Assembly (NCBI RefSeq): GCF_029961145.1
Contig: NZ_JASBRG010000005.1
Location: 496,001-560,000 of the forward strand
Length of the DNA: 64,000 bases
Direction of reading: 5' to 3'
Source: Pinibacter soli
GTDB lineage: Bacteria; Bacteroidota; Bacteroidia; Chitinophagales; Chitinophagaceae
Shown here: positions 47,474 to 55,083 of the stretch, in pieces
How positions within the stretch are numbered: position 1 is the first letter of the stretch
Layout: every line of letters starts with the position of its first letter
The notes under the pieces: model-generated
The model's input: the letters and a program-made list of their open reading frames with translations, nothing else
Databases searched by the model: none
What the model was told of the DNA's origin: nothing
Position numbers and translations under genes: made by a program

Positions 47474-47534
47474 TGACTTTTAATTTTTTACTTTTTACTT
47501 CCTTCTAACAACAATCAACTATCAACAAACAACT
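47474..47534 (+). repeat. Family I and H half-sites between mqnB and mqnD
   Basis: CTTTTGACTTTTAATTTTTT at 47470-47489 matches the right-arm word at 52392-52432. AACAATCAACTATCAACAAA at 47509-47528 belongs to the AACTAACAAC-type words. No left arms are present, and the second word ends just before the mqnD ATG. Confidence 0.6.
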
Positions 47535-48344
47535 ATGAAACTAACACTCGGAATATCTCCCTGCCCCAACGATACTTTCATTTTTGAAGCGATGATCAAT
47601 CATAAAATTGATACAGAAGGTATTGAATTGGATGTACAACTCGAAGATGTGCAAACGCTTAATCAGTGGGCATTACAAGGCAAGCTTGACGTCACTAAAA
47701 TAAGCTACGGAGTATTGCCTTTGTTACAAAAAAACTATTCACTTCTTGATAGCGGTGGCGCTTTAGGCAAAGGCGTTGGCCCTTTGTTGATCGCGAAAAA
47801 ACAAATTGACCATTCAGCAATTTCAGCCTGCACTATTGCAATACCAGGGGAAAATACAACGGCTAATCTTTTGTTCTCGATGGCTTTTCCAGGTGCGAAG
47901 AACAAGAGGTATATGTTGTTTTCAGAAATAGAAAATGCGGTGCTAAATGGCGATGTAGATTGCGGTGTGATCATTCACGAAAACCGTTTTACCTATCAGC
48001 AAAAAGGACTCCTAAAACTGATGGATCTTGGCACTAATTGGGAAGAAAAAATGAATTGTCCTATCCCTCTTGGTGGCATTGTGATGAAAAAATCTTTCAA
48101 CGAAGAAACCTGCGAAAATGTAAACCGCGTAATTAAACGCAGCCTTGAATATGCATTTGCCCACTACCCTTTTCTTCCTGATTATGTGAAACAACACTCA
48201 CAAGAAATGGAAGAGAATGTAATGCGCCAGCACATTGAGTTGTATGTAAATGATTATTCGCTATCTCTTGGGGAAAATGGAAGAAAGGCCGTGAGTACTT
48301 TATTGGATGTGTACGAAAGAAATAATCAACCCGCTCAGGTTTAA
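47535..48344 (+). CDS. mqnD: 1,4-dihydroxy-6-naphthoate synthase
   Basis: The 269-aa protein is a periplasmic-binding-protein-like enzyme: SPCPNDTFIFEAMINHKID at the start, then VTKISYGVLPLL and SGGALGKGVGPLL. These are the MqnD signatures. It converts cyclic dehypoxanthinylfutalosine to 1,4-dihydroxy-6-naphthoate. MqnA and MqnC must be elsewhere. The stop TAA opens a family-D repeat arm. Confidence 0.95.
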   Translation: MKLTLGISPCPNDTFIFEAMINHKIDTEGIELDVQLEDVQTLNQWALQGKLDVTKISYGVLPLLQKNYSLLDSGGALGKGVGPLLIAKKQIDHSAISACTIAIPGENTTANLLFSMAFPGAKNKRYMLFSEIENAVLNGDVDCGVIIHENRFTYQQKGLLKLMDLGTNWEEKMNCPIPLGGIVMKKSFNEETCENVNRVIKRSLEYAFAHYPFLPDYVKQHSQEMEENVMRQHIELYVNDYSLSLGENGRKAVSTLLDVYERNNQPAQV

Positions 48345-48423
48345 TAAACTGAATAAACTGAGTAGTTGAAAGTAATACACCAAAATCGAAACCAACCATT
48401 CAGTCTATTCAGTTTATTCAGTT
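48343..48423. repeat. Family D inverted repeat between convergent mqnD and photolyase
   Basis: The left arm 48343-48365 (AATAAACTGAATAAACTGAG) overlaps the mqnD stop. The right arm 48405-48423 (CTATTCAGTTTATTCAGTT) contains the photolyase stop. The words are shared with 27482-27566. Confidence 0.9.
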
Positions 48424-49725
48424 ATTTGCCTTCACCGCTTTTGCATATTCCTCCAAACATCTCTTTCTCGCAAATTCGTGCTCAACAATTGGGTCTGGAT
48501 AACTGAATTCATCTAGCTCAGGCACCCACTTGCGAATGTATTCGAGGTTGGGATCAAATCTTTTTGTTTGCAATGATGGATTGAAAATGCGAAAGTATGG
48601 AGCTGCATCACACCCGCTTCCCGCGGCCCATTGCCAACCACCATTGTTGGCAGCCAGGTCGAAGTCAAGTAATTTTTTTGCAAAGTAGGCCTCACCCCAG
48701 CGCCAGTCGATCAGCAAATGTTTTGCGAGAAAAGAAGCCGTTATCATTCGCACACGGTTATGCATGAAGCCCGTTTCATTTAATTCACGCATACCGGCAT
48801 CCACAATGGGATAGCCGGTCTTTCCCTCGCACCAGCTTTTAAAATCCCTTTCACTATAGCGCCATTTGATAAAATCATATGCAGGCTTGAAAGCCTTTCC
48901 TTGTCCTACATGTGGAAAATTGAAAAGTATCATTTGAAAAAAATCCCGCCATATCAGTTCATTTAAAAAAGTGCCATTTAATTCAATCGCGTCTTTTATC
49001 AACTTGCGAATGCTAACCGTACCAAACCTCAGATGCACGCCCATTCTTGTTGTTCCATGCAATGCAGGAAAATCACGATCACCGGTATAATTTTTCACAA
49101 CATCATGATCAAGAGATTTGGATGGCATGTGTTGACTTGACTCCGTAAAACCAATCGTTTTGTATGATGGAATTTTGACTTCTTTCTGTTTGTAAAAATT
49201 GTCGAAGTACTTTTTCGTGGGGTATGCTTTGTATAGATATTCTGTTAAGGCTGCCTTCCATTTTTTACTATACGGAGTAAATACCGTGTAGGGCTCATCA
49301 TTGTCCTTTACAATTTCCTTCTTCTCAAAAATCACCTGGTCTTTATAACTATGAAAACTAATGTCTTTTTCTTTTAGCAACTGCTGAATTTCCTTATCAC
49401 GCTTGTTGGCATAGGGCTCGTAGTCTGTGTTGGTAAAGACTTTTTCAATTGTATATTTTTTAAGTAAAGTTTTGAAAACTTCTGCCGGTGTTCCGTAATA
49501 TACTTCGAGTGAAGATTTGATGCTCACCAATTGCTCCTGCATTTCTTCCAATGCGCGATAAATAAAAGTGATCCTGCTATCATCTTTTTCTTCTAAGTCA
49601 TCCAGAATATTTTTGTCGAAAATAAAAACCGGAACTATTGCACTGTTGCTTTTCAATGCATGATACAAAGCTGCATTGTCTGTTAGTCGTAAATCCCTTC
49701 TGAACCACATTATATTAACCGGCAT
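48418..49725 (-). CDS. Cryptochrome/photolyase family protein (deoxyribodipyrimidine photolyase)
   Basis: Start chosen at the ATG of MPVNIMWFRRDLRL (49725, 435 aa); the frame extends to a TTG at 49773 through a palindrome. The N-terminal Rossmann domain binds an antenna cofactor. The C-terminal FAD domain shows the FAD-binding TRMGVHLRFGTVSIRKL, WRDFFQMILFNFP, the MHNRVRMITASFLAKHLLIDWRWGE block split over ~320-345, and DLAANNGGWQWAAGSGCDAAPYFRIFNP with Trp and Asn residues of the electron path. It probably repairs cyclobutane dimers with blue light. The last two residues (NN) come from a family-D repeat. Confidence 0.93.
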   Translation of the reverse strand: MPVNIMWFRRDLRLTDNAALYHALKSNSAIVPVFIFDKNILDDLEEKDDSRITFIYRALEEMQEQLVSIKSSLEVYYGTPAEVFKTLLKKYTIEKVFTNTDYEPYANKRDKEIQQLLKEKDISFHSYKDQVIFEKKEIVKDNDEPYTVFTPYSKKWKAALTEYLYKAYPTKKYFDNFYKQKEVKIPSYKTIGFTESSQHMPSKSLDHDVVKNYTGDRDFPALHGTTRMGVHLRFGTVSIRKLIKDAIELNGTFLNELIWRDFFQMILFNFPHVGQGKAFKPAYDFIKWRYSERDFKSWCEGKTGYPIVDAGMRELNETGFMHNRVRMITASFLAKHLLIDWRWGEAYFAKKLLDFDLAANNGGWQWAAGSGCDAAPYFRIFNPSLQTKRFDPNLEYIRKWVPELDEFSYPDPIVEHEFARKRCLEEYAKAVKANN

Positions 49726-49743
49726 AAACATCACATTATGACT

Positions 49744-49778
49744 GAAGCCGGCAATATTACCGGCTTCAAACAAATTTA
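49744..49778 (-). promoter_or_regulatory. Photolyase -7 box and leader palindrome
   Basis: On the minus strand TAAATTTG (49778-49771) is an exact TAnnTTTG. It is followed by a near-perfect 12-bp inverted repeat GAAGCCGG...CCGGCTTC (49744-49767) between the box and the ATG at 49725. The palindrome could be an operator or a 5' UTR hairpin. Confidence 0.5.
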
Positions 49779-49816
49779 CGCTTATGCAAACAAATTGCCT
49801 TCTTAAAATCTGACCA

Positions 49817-50680
49817 TTATGCAGTTATCTCTTCATTTACATTCAACGGTTGAATGCAACTTTCAAATATTTTTTTTGCGATCTTATTGCTATAAATTTT
49901 TCCTCCGCATTTTTCTACCCATTGCAATCCGTAAATAGAATTGGTGAGGAATACTTCATCTGCGGTCAACACGTCATTAGCCTCCACTTCATTTTCTTTT
50001 ACCTCGATGTCTATTGAAGGAAGACATTTAAGCAACCATCTTCTCATCACGCCATCTACACAGCCCTCTTGAAGAGATGGTGTAATTACCGCACCGTCTT
50101 TTACAAGAAATACATTGGCGATTGTTGTATCGCAAATGCGATCTTTTGTGTTAAGAATAATGGCATCATTTAATTGCTGCTTTTTAGCATACAACGCTCC
50201 CATAATATAAGGCAAGTAATTGTTGCTTTTGCAGTTGGCAAATGAATCGATCGCTTTTCTTGCATTTTGATAAATGTCAATCGACAATCCTTCATTGTTG
50301 AACTCATTAAAATTATCCGTCAGCTTCCAGGTCTGGATAATATAGTTAGGAAAGTTGTTTTCCATTTCATACACGGTTCCATTTCCTCTAAAAACCATTA
50401 GTCTTACACGGGCAAGCTTGTGCTGCTGATTTTGCTGGCACAGCTCGGTTATCTGCTTTGAAAAATATTCCGGTGAGAAGTAGGAAGGCACGTCAAACTG
50501 CAAAAGCTCTATGCCTTTGAGTAGCCTGTCAAAATGATATTCTTCCAGCTGTATTTTCCCGTCGATCACTTTCATTGTTTCAAATAAACCATCGCCATAT
50601 CTGAAACTTCTATTATCAGCAGTGATAATTGCTTTATCGTCTTTTAATATTTTTCCGTTGTGGCTTATGAAGTGTAGCAT
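49817..50680 (-). CDS. Aminotransferase class IV (PabC/branched-chain-type)
   Basis: The 287-aa protein is PLP-dependent fold type IV. RSFRYGDGLFETMKV (about 24-38) is the family start, the catalytic Lys151 is in CKSNNYLPYI, and the PLP-phosphate-binding TKDRICDTTIANVFLV and GVMRRWLL stretches are present. 4-amino-4-deoxychorismate lyase (PabC, making p-aminobenzoate for folate) is the most likely role for a stand-alone 287-aa member, but a D-amino acid or branched-chain aminotransferase is possible. The -7 box lies 5 nt upstream of the start. Confidence 0.85.
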   Translation of the reverse strand: MLHFISHNGKILKDDKAIITADNRSFRYGDGLFETMKVIDGKIQLEEYHFDRLLKGIELLQFDVPSYFSPEYFSKQITELCQQNQQHKLARVRLMVFRGNGTVYEMENNFPNYIIQTWKLTDNFNEFNNEGLSIDIYQNARKAIDSFANCKSNNYLPYIMGALYAKKQQLNDAIILNTKDRICDTTIANVFLVKDGAVITPSLQEGCVDGVMRRWLLKCLPSIDIEVKENEVEANDVLTADEVFLTNSIYGLQWVEKCGGKIYSNKIAKKIFESCIQPLNVNEEITA

Positions 50681-50685
50681 GGTAT

Positions 50686-50716
50686 CAAAATTAAAAAAGC
50701 CTTGTTAAACAAGGCT
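50686..50716 (-). promoter_or_regulatory. Overlapping terminator hairpin and -7 box upstream of the pabC-like gene
   Basis: On the minus strand, the stem AGCCTTG/CAAGGCT (50716-50710 with 50704-50698) is followed by TTTTTTAATTTTG. It is an intrinsic terminator for the upstream response-regulator transcript. The end of its T-tract is also TAATTTTG (50693-50686), an exact TAnnTTTG -7 box, 5 nt before the ATG at 50680. Confidence 0.65.
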
Positions 50717-50867
50717 GTATTATACGTTAATTTATTGTTCGGCGAAGAATGTTCGCTTGGGTCTGTTAGGTCGTATATAAAAAACGCAGCCTGATTATTT
50801 CATTGTTGGTTGTAATAGGAGGCGCTCTTCGAATATTTTGGTGTAACGGGTTTTGGGGTGCAACAGG

Positions 50868-50925
50868 GCGAACGCGGTTTCATTCCGAAAGACGCATTCA
50901 ATGCGTCTCTACCCTTCTACAACAA
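50868..50925. repeat. GGCGAACGCG / GACGCATTCAATGCGTC palindromic words
   Basis: AGGGCGAACGCGG at 50866-50878 and the palindrome GACGCATTCAATGCGTC (50890-50906), followed by TCTACCCTTC, lie just past or over the 3' end of the minus-strand response regulator gene (stop at 50909). They resemble the GGCGAATGCAATTCGCCCC words at 19101, 20818 and 42350. Confidence 0.65.
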
Positions 50926-51580
50926 TGCCGTTCTTAATGGCGTACATTACCAAACCCGCCATCGATTTTGCGCCGGTTTTCACTTTCAATTTATCACGTA
51001 TCGCCTCAACTGTTCTTGGGCTAATTTCTACTATATCTGCTATTTCTTTGGTTGTTCTCTCTTCGCACATAAGCTTCAGAATTCTTATTTCTTTTTCGCT
51101 TAATTGTGTTTCCTCGTTTTGCTGAACTTCTGTTTTGCGAGTTCTTAATCCGGTCAACAATGCTTTGTTAGTTAACTCATTAAAGAAAAACTCCTGTTCG
51201 TAGCAAGTCCTGATCGCTTCGTATATCGTCTCGGAATCTGAATTTTTAGTCAAATAGGAATTGGCGCCTATTTCCATTAAGCGGGAAATGATAGAATGAT
51301 CATTGTGCATGGACAACATGATCACTTTGATGCCCGGATAAAGTTTCCGTATTTCAGGCAATGTAGCAAGCCCGTCCATAATAGGCATTTGAATATCTAA
51401 TAAAATAACATCAGGTTGAATGTGCTTAAGCAGGTTCAAAAGCTGCATGCCATTATCGGCTTCTGCGATAAGTTCTACATCACTTTTCACAGAAAGTGCA
51501 GTTTTTACGCCGGCCCTGAAAAGGGTATGGTCATCGGCTATAACTACTTGAATCACTTTTTCTTTTCCTAGATTTTTCAT
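50909..51580 (-). CDS. NarL/LuxR-type response regulator transcription factor
   Basis: The 223-aa protein has a receiver domain (about 9-125) with acidic pocket Asp16-Asp17, phospho-acceptor Asp62 (LLDIQMP), the Ser of VIMLSMHND and a conserved Lys in LTKNSDSE. The LuxR-type helix-turn-helix is at about 160-215 (LSEKEIRILKLMCEERTTKEIADIVEISPRTVEAIRDKL, split). Such regulators are usually phosphorylated by a HisKA_3-type kinase, but no kinase gene lies next to it. A long 847-nt gene-free region lies upstream. Target genes are unknown. Confidence 0.94.
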   Translation of the reverse strand: MKNLGKEKVIQVVIADDHTLFRAGVKTALSVKSDVELIAEADNGMQLLNLLKHIQPDVILLDIQMPIMDGLATLPEIRKLYPGIKVIMLSMHNDHSIISRLMEIGANSYLTKNSDSETIYEAIRTCYEQEFFFNELTNKALLTGLRTRKTEVQQNEETQLSEKEIRILKLMCEERTTKEIADIVEISPRTVEAIRDKLKVKTGAKSMAGLVMYAIKNGIVVEG

Positions 51581-52427
51581 AAAGGTAATTTGGAATTTTC
51601 TGCGGTTACTAAAACCCAGCCTGCAAATTGAACGATTTTTTTGGAATAATACTATTGTATTTTTACTAAATTAATACATTTCGGAATTCTACAATGCACT
51701 TTCTGAATATAGTAAAACTACTATATATAGTATAGTAAGGACACTATATATCTAATAGAATTTATCCGACGGTGGGTGTAAAATCCGTACATTTTAAATA
51801 GAGCAGTTTCGCTCTTGTTCACATTCTTATTCACATGTACTTTTGTTACAAGTTGATTGACGAGGGATTGACACCTCATTCCAATATCCTTGATACCGTC
51901 CAGTAAGTTTTTTCAATATCTATGAAACCAAATGAAATCCAATGTCAATCAACTTCCTTTTTATCCAATACCCCGCAGCTTCTATCCAAAACTATGAAAA
52001 CGCCCCTGACTGTTCTTATATAAAGGTGACCGTAAATTAGTTTTTTAAGTTTTAGTAAAAAATCCATATCTATTGAAGCTTTAATCCAAGATCCTAAGCC
52101 GGCGATTATCCGGAAAGTAAAAATCCAATTCTAGAGAAAACCTTATCCTAAACTTGACAAGATCTTTTTACTTTATAATTGCCTGCATTTTATGCAACTG
52201 GAAACAAAGTAGCGGTGGCAGCTAGCAGATCGTCATTAATGATTAAAGAAACCTGGCAAAAGGATTTAATTAAAAACGATTGCTGTCATTAAGGTTTACT
52301 AAACAATGTTGTTATTAAAAGCAGGCATTTTTTTAAAATTAAAAAGTAAAAAATAAAAAGTCAAAACCCAGTGTTATCGTCTGACTATACTGCGTTTTGA
52401 CTTTTGACTTTAAGTTTTTATTTTTAC
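51581..52427. other. Gene-free 847-nt region upstream of the response regulator
   Basis: No frame longer than 60 codons or family-like short gene was seen. It is A/T-rich with an ACTATATATAGTATAGTA-type alternating stretch (about 51717-51755) and a perfect 12-bp inverted repeat AAGTTGATTGAC/GTCAATCAACTT at 51850-51861/51944-51955. A possible hairpin pairs TGCCTGCATTTTATG (about 52182) with TTAAAAGCAGGCA and a T-run (about 52316-52336), followed by a family-I inverted repeat at 52336-52432. It may hold the regulator's promoter, a small RNA or decayed sequence. Confidence 0.5.
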
Positions 52428-52432
52428 TTACA
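52336..52432. repeat. Family I inverted repeat after scoB
   Basis: The left arm about 52339-52367 (AAAAAGTAAAAAATAAAAAG, TCAAAAC) and right arm about 52393-52432 (GTTTTGACTTTTGACTTTAA, then TTTTTATTTTTACTTA) are imperfect reverse complements. The right arm abuts the TAA stop of scoB (52428-52430 on the minus strand). Confidence 0.8.
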
Positions 52433-53084
52433 ACTGCATTTCAGGAATCTCTCCTTCTATAATTAAACGTCCCGCGGTTTTTGATTGTATTTCCGCCACT
52501 GTAACGCCTGGTGCTCTTTCCAGCAATTTAAAGCCGTTTGGAGTAACATCCATTACAGCAAGTTCAGTTACCACTTTATGCACGCATTTTACGCCTGTAA
52601 GCGGCAAAGAACATTCTGGTAATAGTTTTGATTGTCCCGCAGTATTGGTATGCATCATTGCTACCACAATTTTTTTGGCCCCGGCTACAAGGTCCATCGC
52701 TCCCCCCATTCCTTTAACCATCTTGCCTGGAATTTTCCAGTTGGCAATGTCGCCGGTGTCACTCACTTCCATGGCACCTAAGACAGTTAAATCAATCTTT
52801 CCTGCGCGGATCATTCCGAAACTTTCAGCGCTGTCAAAAAAAGAGCCGCCCGGTAATATGGTTACAGTTTCCTTTCCTGCGTTGATAAGATCAGCATCTA
52901 TATTTTTTTCTTCGGGATACGGCCCCATGCCCATCATCCCGTTTTCACTTTGAAGCATTATTGTCATGCCGGCAGGAACATAGTTCGCAACCAGCGTTGG
53001 TATACCTATTCCAAGATTCACGTACATCCCATCTTTCAATTCTTTTGCGATGCGACGTGCAATACCAAATTTATCGAGTGCCAT
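52428..53084 (-). CDS. scoB: 3-oxoacid CoA-transferase, subunit B
   Basis: The 218-aa protein has the subunit B signatures: [20 protein letters not shown] at the N-terminus and the catalytic Glu47 in [14 protein letters not shown]. With subunit A it moves CoA from succinyl-CoA to acetoacetate or related 3-oxoacids in ketone body use and branched-chain amino acid breakdown. It is the last gene of the scoA-X-scoB run, 17 nt after X. Confidence 0.96.
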   Translation of the reverse strand: MALDKFGIARRIAKELKDGMYVNLGIGIPTLVANYVPAGMTIMLQSENGMMGMGPYPEEKNIDADLINAGKETVTILPGGSFFDSAESFGMIRAGKIDLTVLGAMEVSDTGDIANWKIPGKMVKGMGGAMDLVAGAKKIVVAMMHTNTAGQSKLLPECSLPLTGVKCVHKVVTELAVMDVTPNGFKLLERAPGVTVAEIQSKTAGRLIIEGEIPEMQL

Positions 53085-53101
53085 AAACTAGAGATTAGAA
53101 G

Positions 53102-53851
53102 TTAGGAATTAGAAATCAGGGACGCCAAGTATGGAGTTTGCTTTTTTGCAATTAAAGCTTTCGCAAAAGTGTTCCCTAGTTTCAGATTGTATTGTTTTAA
53201 GAATTCAAAATTTTCTGCGAGATAATCCAATGCATTTATCACGCCTTCACCGCCCACTCCAAAATCTGCAATAGAGTTTTCTTCGCCATTTTTTTTGTCT
53301 TCCTCCAAATCCATTACATCATCCATTAATAAAAAAGATGGAACAAGGGCCTGCCATCCTCTTACCAGTTTGGTTATCGTTTCAGCGTCTGTATCCAAAA
53401 CACAAAGACTGAACAGTAAGCTGTCTCCCCTGTTCAAAGCGGAGCTTACAGTACCAATGTTCTTGTATGGCTTTAATAAAGGATCGCTGAAAAAAGTCAA
53501 CAGGTCGTTGTAAAGTTCCTGTTGTTTAATTTTTCCGTTTACGAGAGCTTTGCAGTTTTCGACATGCTCTTGCAATGAAATTTTGTTCATTTCATGTTTT
53601 GCTGCGCTACCCAAAATTGCTTCAGTTAGTTGTACGTAGTCTTCATTCAACAACAGATCTTTTGCAATGCCAATTCTGCATTGCAGATCAAACCAAAGTG
53701 GTATAAAAAGATAGCCGGTTCCGCTTGAAACATATAACAATCTTCCCTTCCAGTAATCGTTTTGATCAGGGACTTTCCTGTCAACAAAAAAAGCTGCAAT
53801 ATCTTTATCCACGCCAAAACGCTCTACAAGGGTATGCTTGCTGGTGAACAT
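53102..53851 (-). CDS. Uncharacterised protein between scoA and scoB, with isoprenoid-synthase-like DDxxD motif
   Basis: The 249-aa protein is cytosolic and mostly alpha-helical, without membrane segments. Residues 175-190 read LMDDVMDLEEDKKNGE; the Asp177-Asp178-xx-Asp181 motif followed by more acids resembles the Mg-diphosphate-binding aspartate-rich motif of class I isoprenoid synthases. Only one such motif is clear and the usual GKxxRP and first aspartate-rich motif are absent, so activity is doubtful. It is tightly spaced between scoA (21 nt) and scoB (17 nt) and must be co-transcribed. A product made from CoA-thioester-derived prenyl diphosphate, or a non-enzymatic helper, are both open possibilities. 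Confidence 0.55.
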   Translation of the reverse strand: MFTSKHTLVERFGVDKDIAAFFVDRKVPDQNDYWKGRLLYVSSGTGYLFIPLWFDLQCRIGIAKDLLLNEDYVQLTEAILGSAAKHEMNKISLQEHVENCKALVNGKIKQQELYNDLLTFFSDPLLKPYKNIGTVSSALNRGDSLLFSLCVLDTDAETITKLVRGWQALVPSFLLMDDVMDLEEDKKNGEENSIADFGVGGEGVINALDYLAENFEFLKQYNLKLGNTFAKALIAKKQTPYLASLISNS

Positions 53852-53872
53852 ACTAAGGATAATATTTTGTGG

Positions 53873-54565
53873 TTATAATTGCGTAGTTCTTTTCTCAATG
53901 CGTTTTTCGTAATCAATGCCCTGAAAAATTCGATGCACGTAAACGCCTGAAACATGTATTTGATCGGGATCAAGCATACCTGGCTCAACTAATTCTTCTA
54001 CTTCAGCTATTGTTATATCTCCTGCCTTGGCCATTGACGCGGAAAAATTACGTGTTGTTTTTCGAAAAATAAGGTTGCCTGCTTTATCCCCTTTCCATGC
54101 TTTTACAATGCTGAATTGGGCATGCAGGGCTTTTTCCATTAAGTAATGTTTACCGTCAAATTCACGAACCTCTTTGCCCTCAGCAACTTCGGTTCCGTAT
54201 CCTGCGGGTGTAAAAAAAGCAGGGATTCCCATACCGGCCATGGCAATACGTGTGGCAAGCGTGCCTTGAGGAATAAGGTCCACTTCTAGTTCTCCGCTTA
54301 AAAGTTGGCGTTCAAATTCGTCGTTTTCTCCAACGTAGGAACTCATCATTTTCTTGATCTGTCTCTTTTTCAGAAGCAAACCAAGGCCAAAATCATTTAC
54401 TCCAGCGTTGTTGGAAATGCAGGTGAGGTTGATTACATTTTTTTCAACCAAAGCATTAATGCAGTTCTCCGGTATTCCACATAACCCAAAGCCACCTAAC
54501 ATGATGGTGGTGTTGTCTGAAATGTCCTTTATTGCCTCCAGGGCATTGGCAACTACTTTGTTCAT
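53873..54565 (-). CDS. scoA: 3-oxoacid CoA-transferase, subunit A
   Basis: The 230-aa protein has the subunit A hallmarks: [18 protein letters not shown] near the N-terminus (the GGFGLCGIP CoA-transferase signature), [16 protein letters not shown] and the [24 protein letters not shown] stretch split over ~98-122. It forms the enzyme with scoB, from which it is separated by one extra gene. It starts 15 nt downstream of the DUF4296 lipoprotein gene, so it may be transcribed from the coaBC-porD unit. Confidence 0.96.
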   Translation of the reverse strand: MNKVVANALEAIKDISDNTTIMLGGFGLCGIPENCINALVEKNVINLTCISNNAGVNDFGLGLLLKKRQIKKMMSSYVGENDEFERQLLSGELEVDLIPQGTLATRIAMAGMGIPAFFTPAGYGTEVAEGKEVREFDGKHYLMEKALHAQFSIVKAWKGDKAGNLIFRKTTRNFSASMAKAGDITIAEVEELVEPGMLDPDQIHVSGVYVHRIFQGIDYEKRIEKRTTQL

Positions 54566-54580
54566 ATAGCAAGCTTAAAA

Positions 54581-55078
54581 TTATTTCTGATTAAGTTTTT
54601 TGAATCGTCGTAATATGGCTGTGTCTGCTCTGAATTTGAGACGGGGTAGAGAGTCGGCTCTGTTTATTTTTCCGGCAGCGGTATCATGCTTAACGACCAT
54701 TGCACTATCAGGTTTTAAAGGTTTGAGATGATTCTTAGCCGTATCAACCTTAACCGTGTCGCGAGTGGAAACAGAATCAAATATATCTTTGAGCATTTCG
54801 GGCTGTTCCCTGTAATAATCAAGACTTTTTTTAAATTCAGGTTGTGATGTTTTGTGCAAGGCAAATACTTGCTCGTACCTGCGCAGGCGTTCCAATTTTT
54901 GATTTTTTGAACTATCCTTGCCAACATATATAGTTACAAATTCGTCTACCCTCATCAAATCTTTTATCACACTCTGCATGCTATCTTTCTGCAAAACTCC
55001 GGAAGGCACTTTATTCTTACCACCGCAAGACCCCAGAAATATAACCAAAGCGAAAAGCCAGTATTTTGTTTTGTACAT
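54581..55078 (-). CDS. DUF4296 domain lipoprotein
   Basis: The 165-aa protein has a lipoprotein signal (LVIFLGSC, Cys18). The region about 30-110 (DSMQSVIKDLMRVDEFVTIYV, FALHKTSQPEFKKSLDYYREQPEML) fits DUF4296, a helical domain of unknown function found in Bacteroidota. A Lys/Asp-rich C-terminal tail follows. It lies 5 nt after porD and its place next to porD suggests an envelope role; no activity is known to me. Confidence 0.8.
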   Translation of the reverse strand: MYKTKYWLFALVIFLGSCGGKNKVPSGVLQKDSMQSVIKDLMRVDEFVTIYVGKDSSKNQKLERLRRYEQVFALHKTSQPEFKKSLDYYREQPEMLKDIFDSVSTRDTVKVDTAKNHLKPLKPDSAMVVKHDTAAGKINRADSLPRLKFRADTAILRRFKKLNQK

Positions 55079-55083
55079 GGAAA

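Noticed and set aside
9797-51955. GTTGATTG inverted repeats in the susC leader and the response-regulator gap as shared operators
   Set aside because: The shared core is only 8 nt with very different spacing (12 versus 82 nt), so chance is a sufficient explanation.
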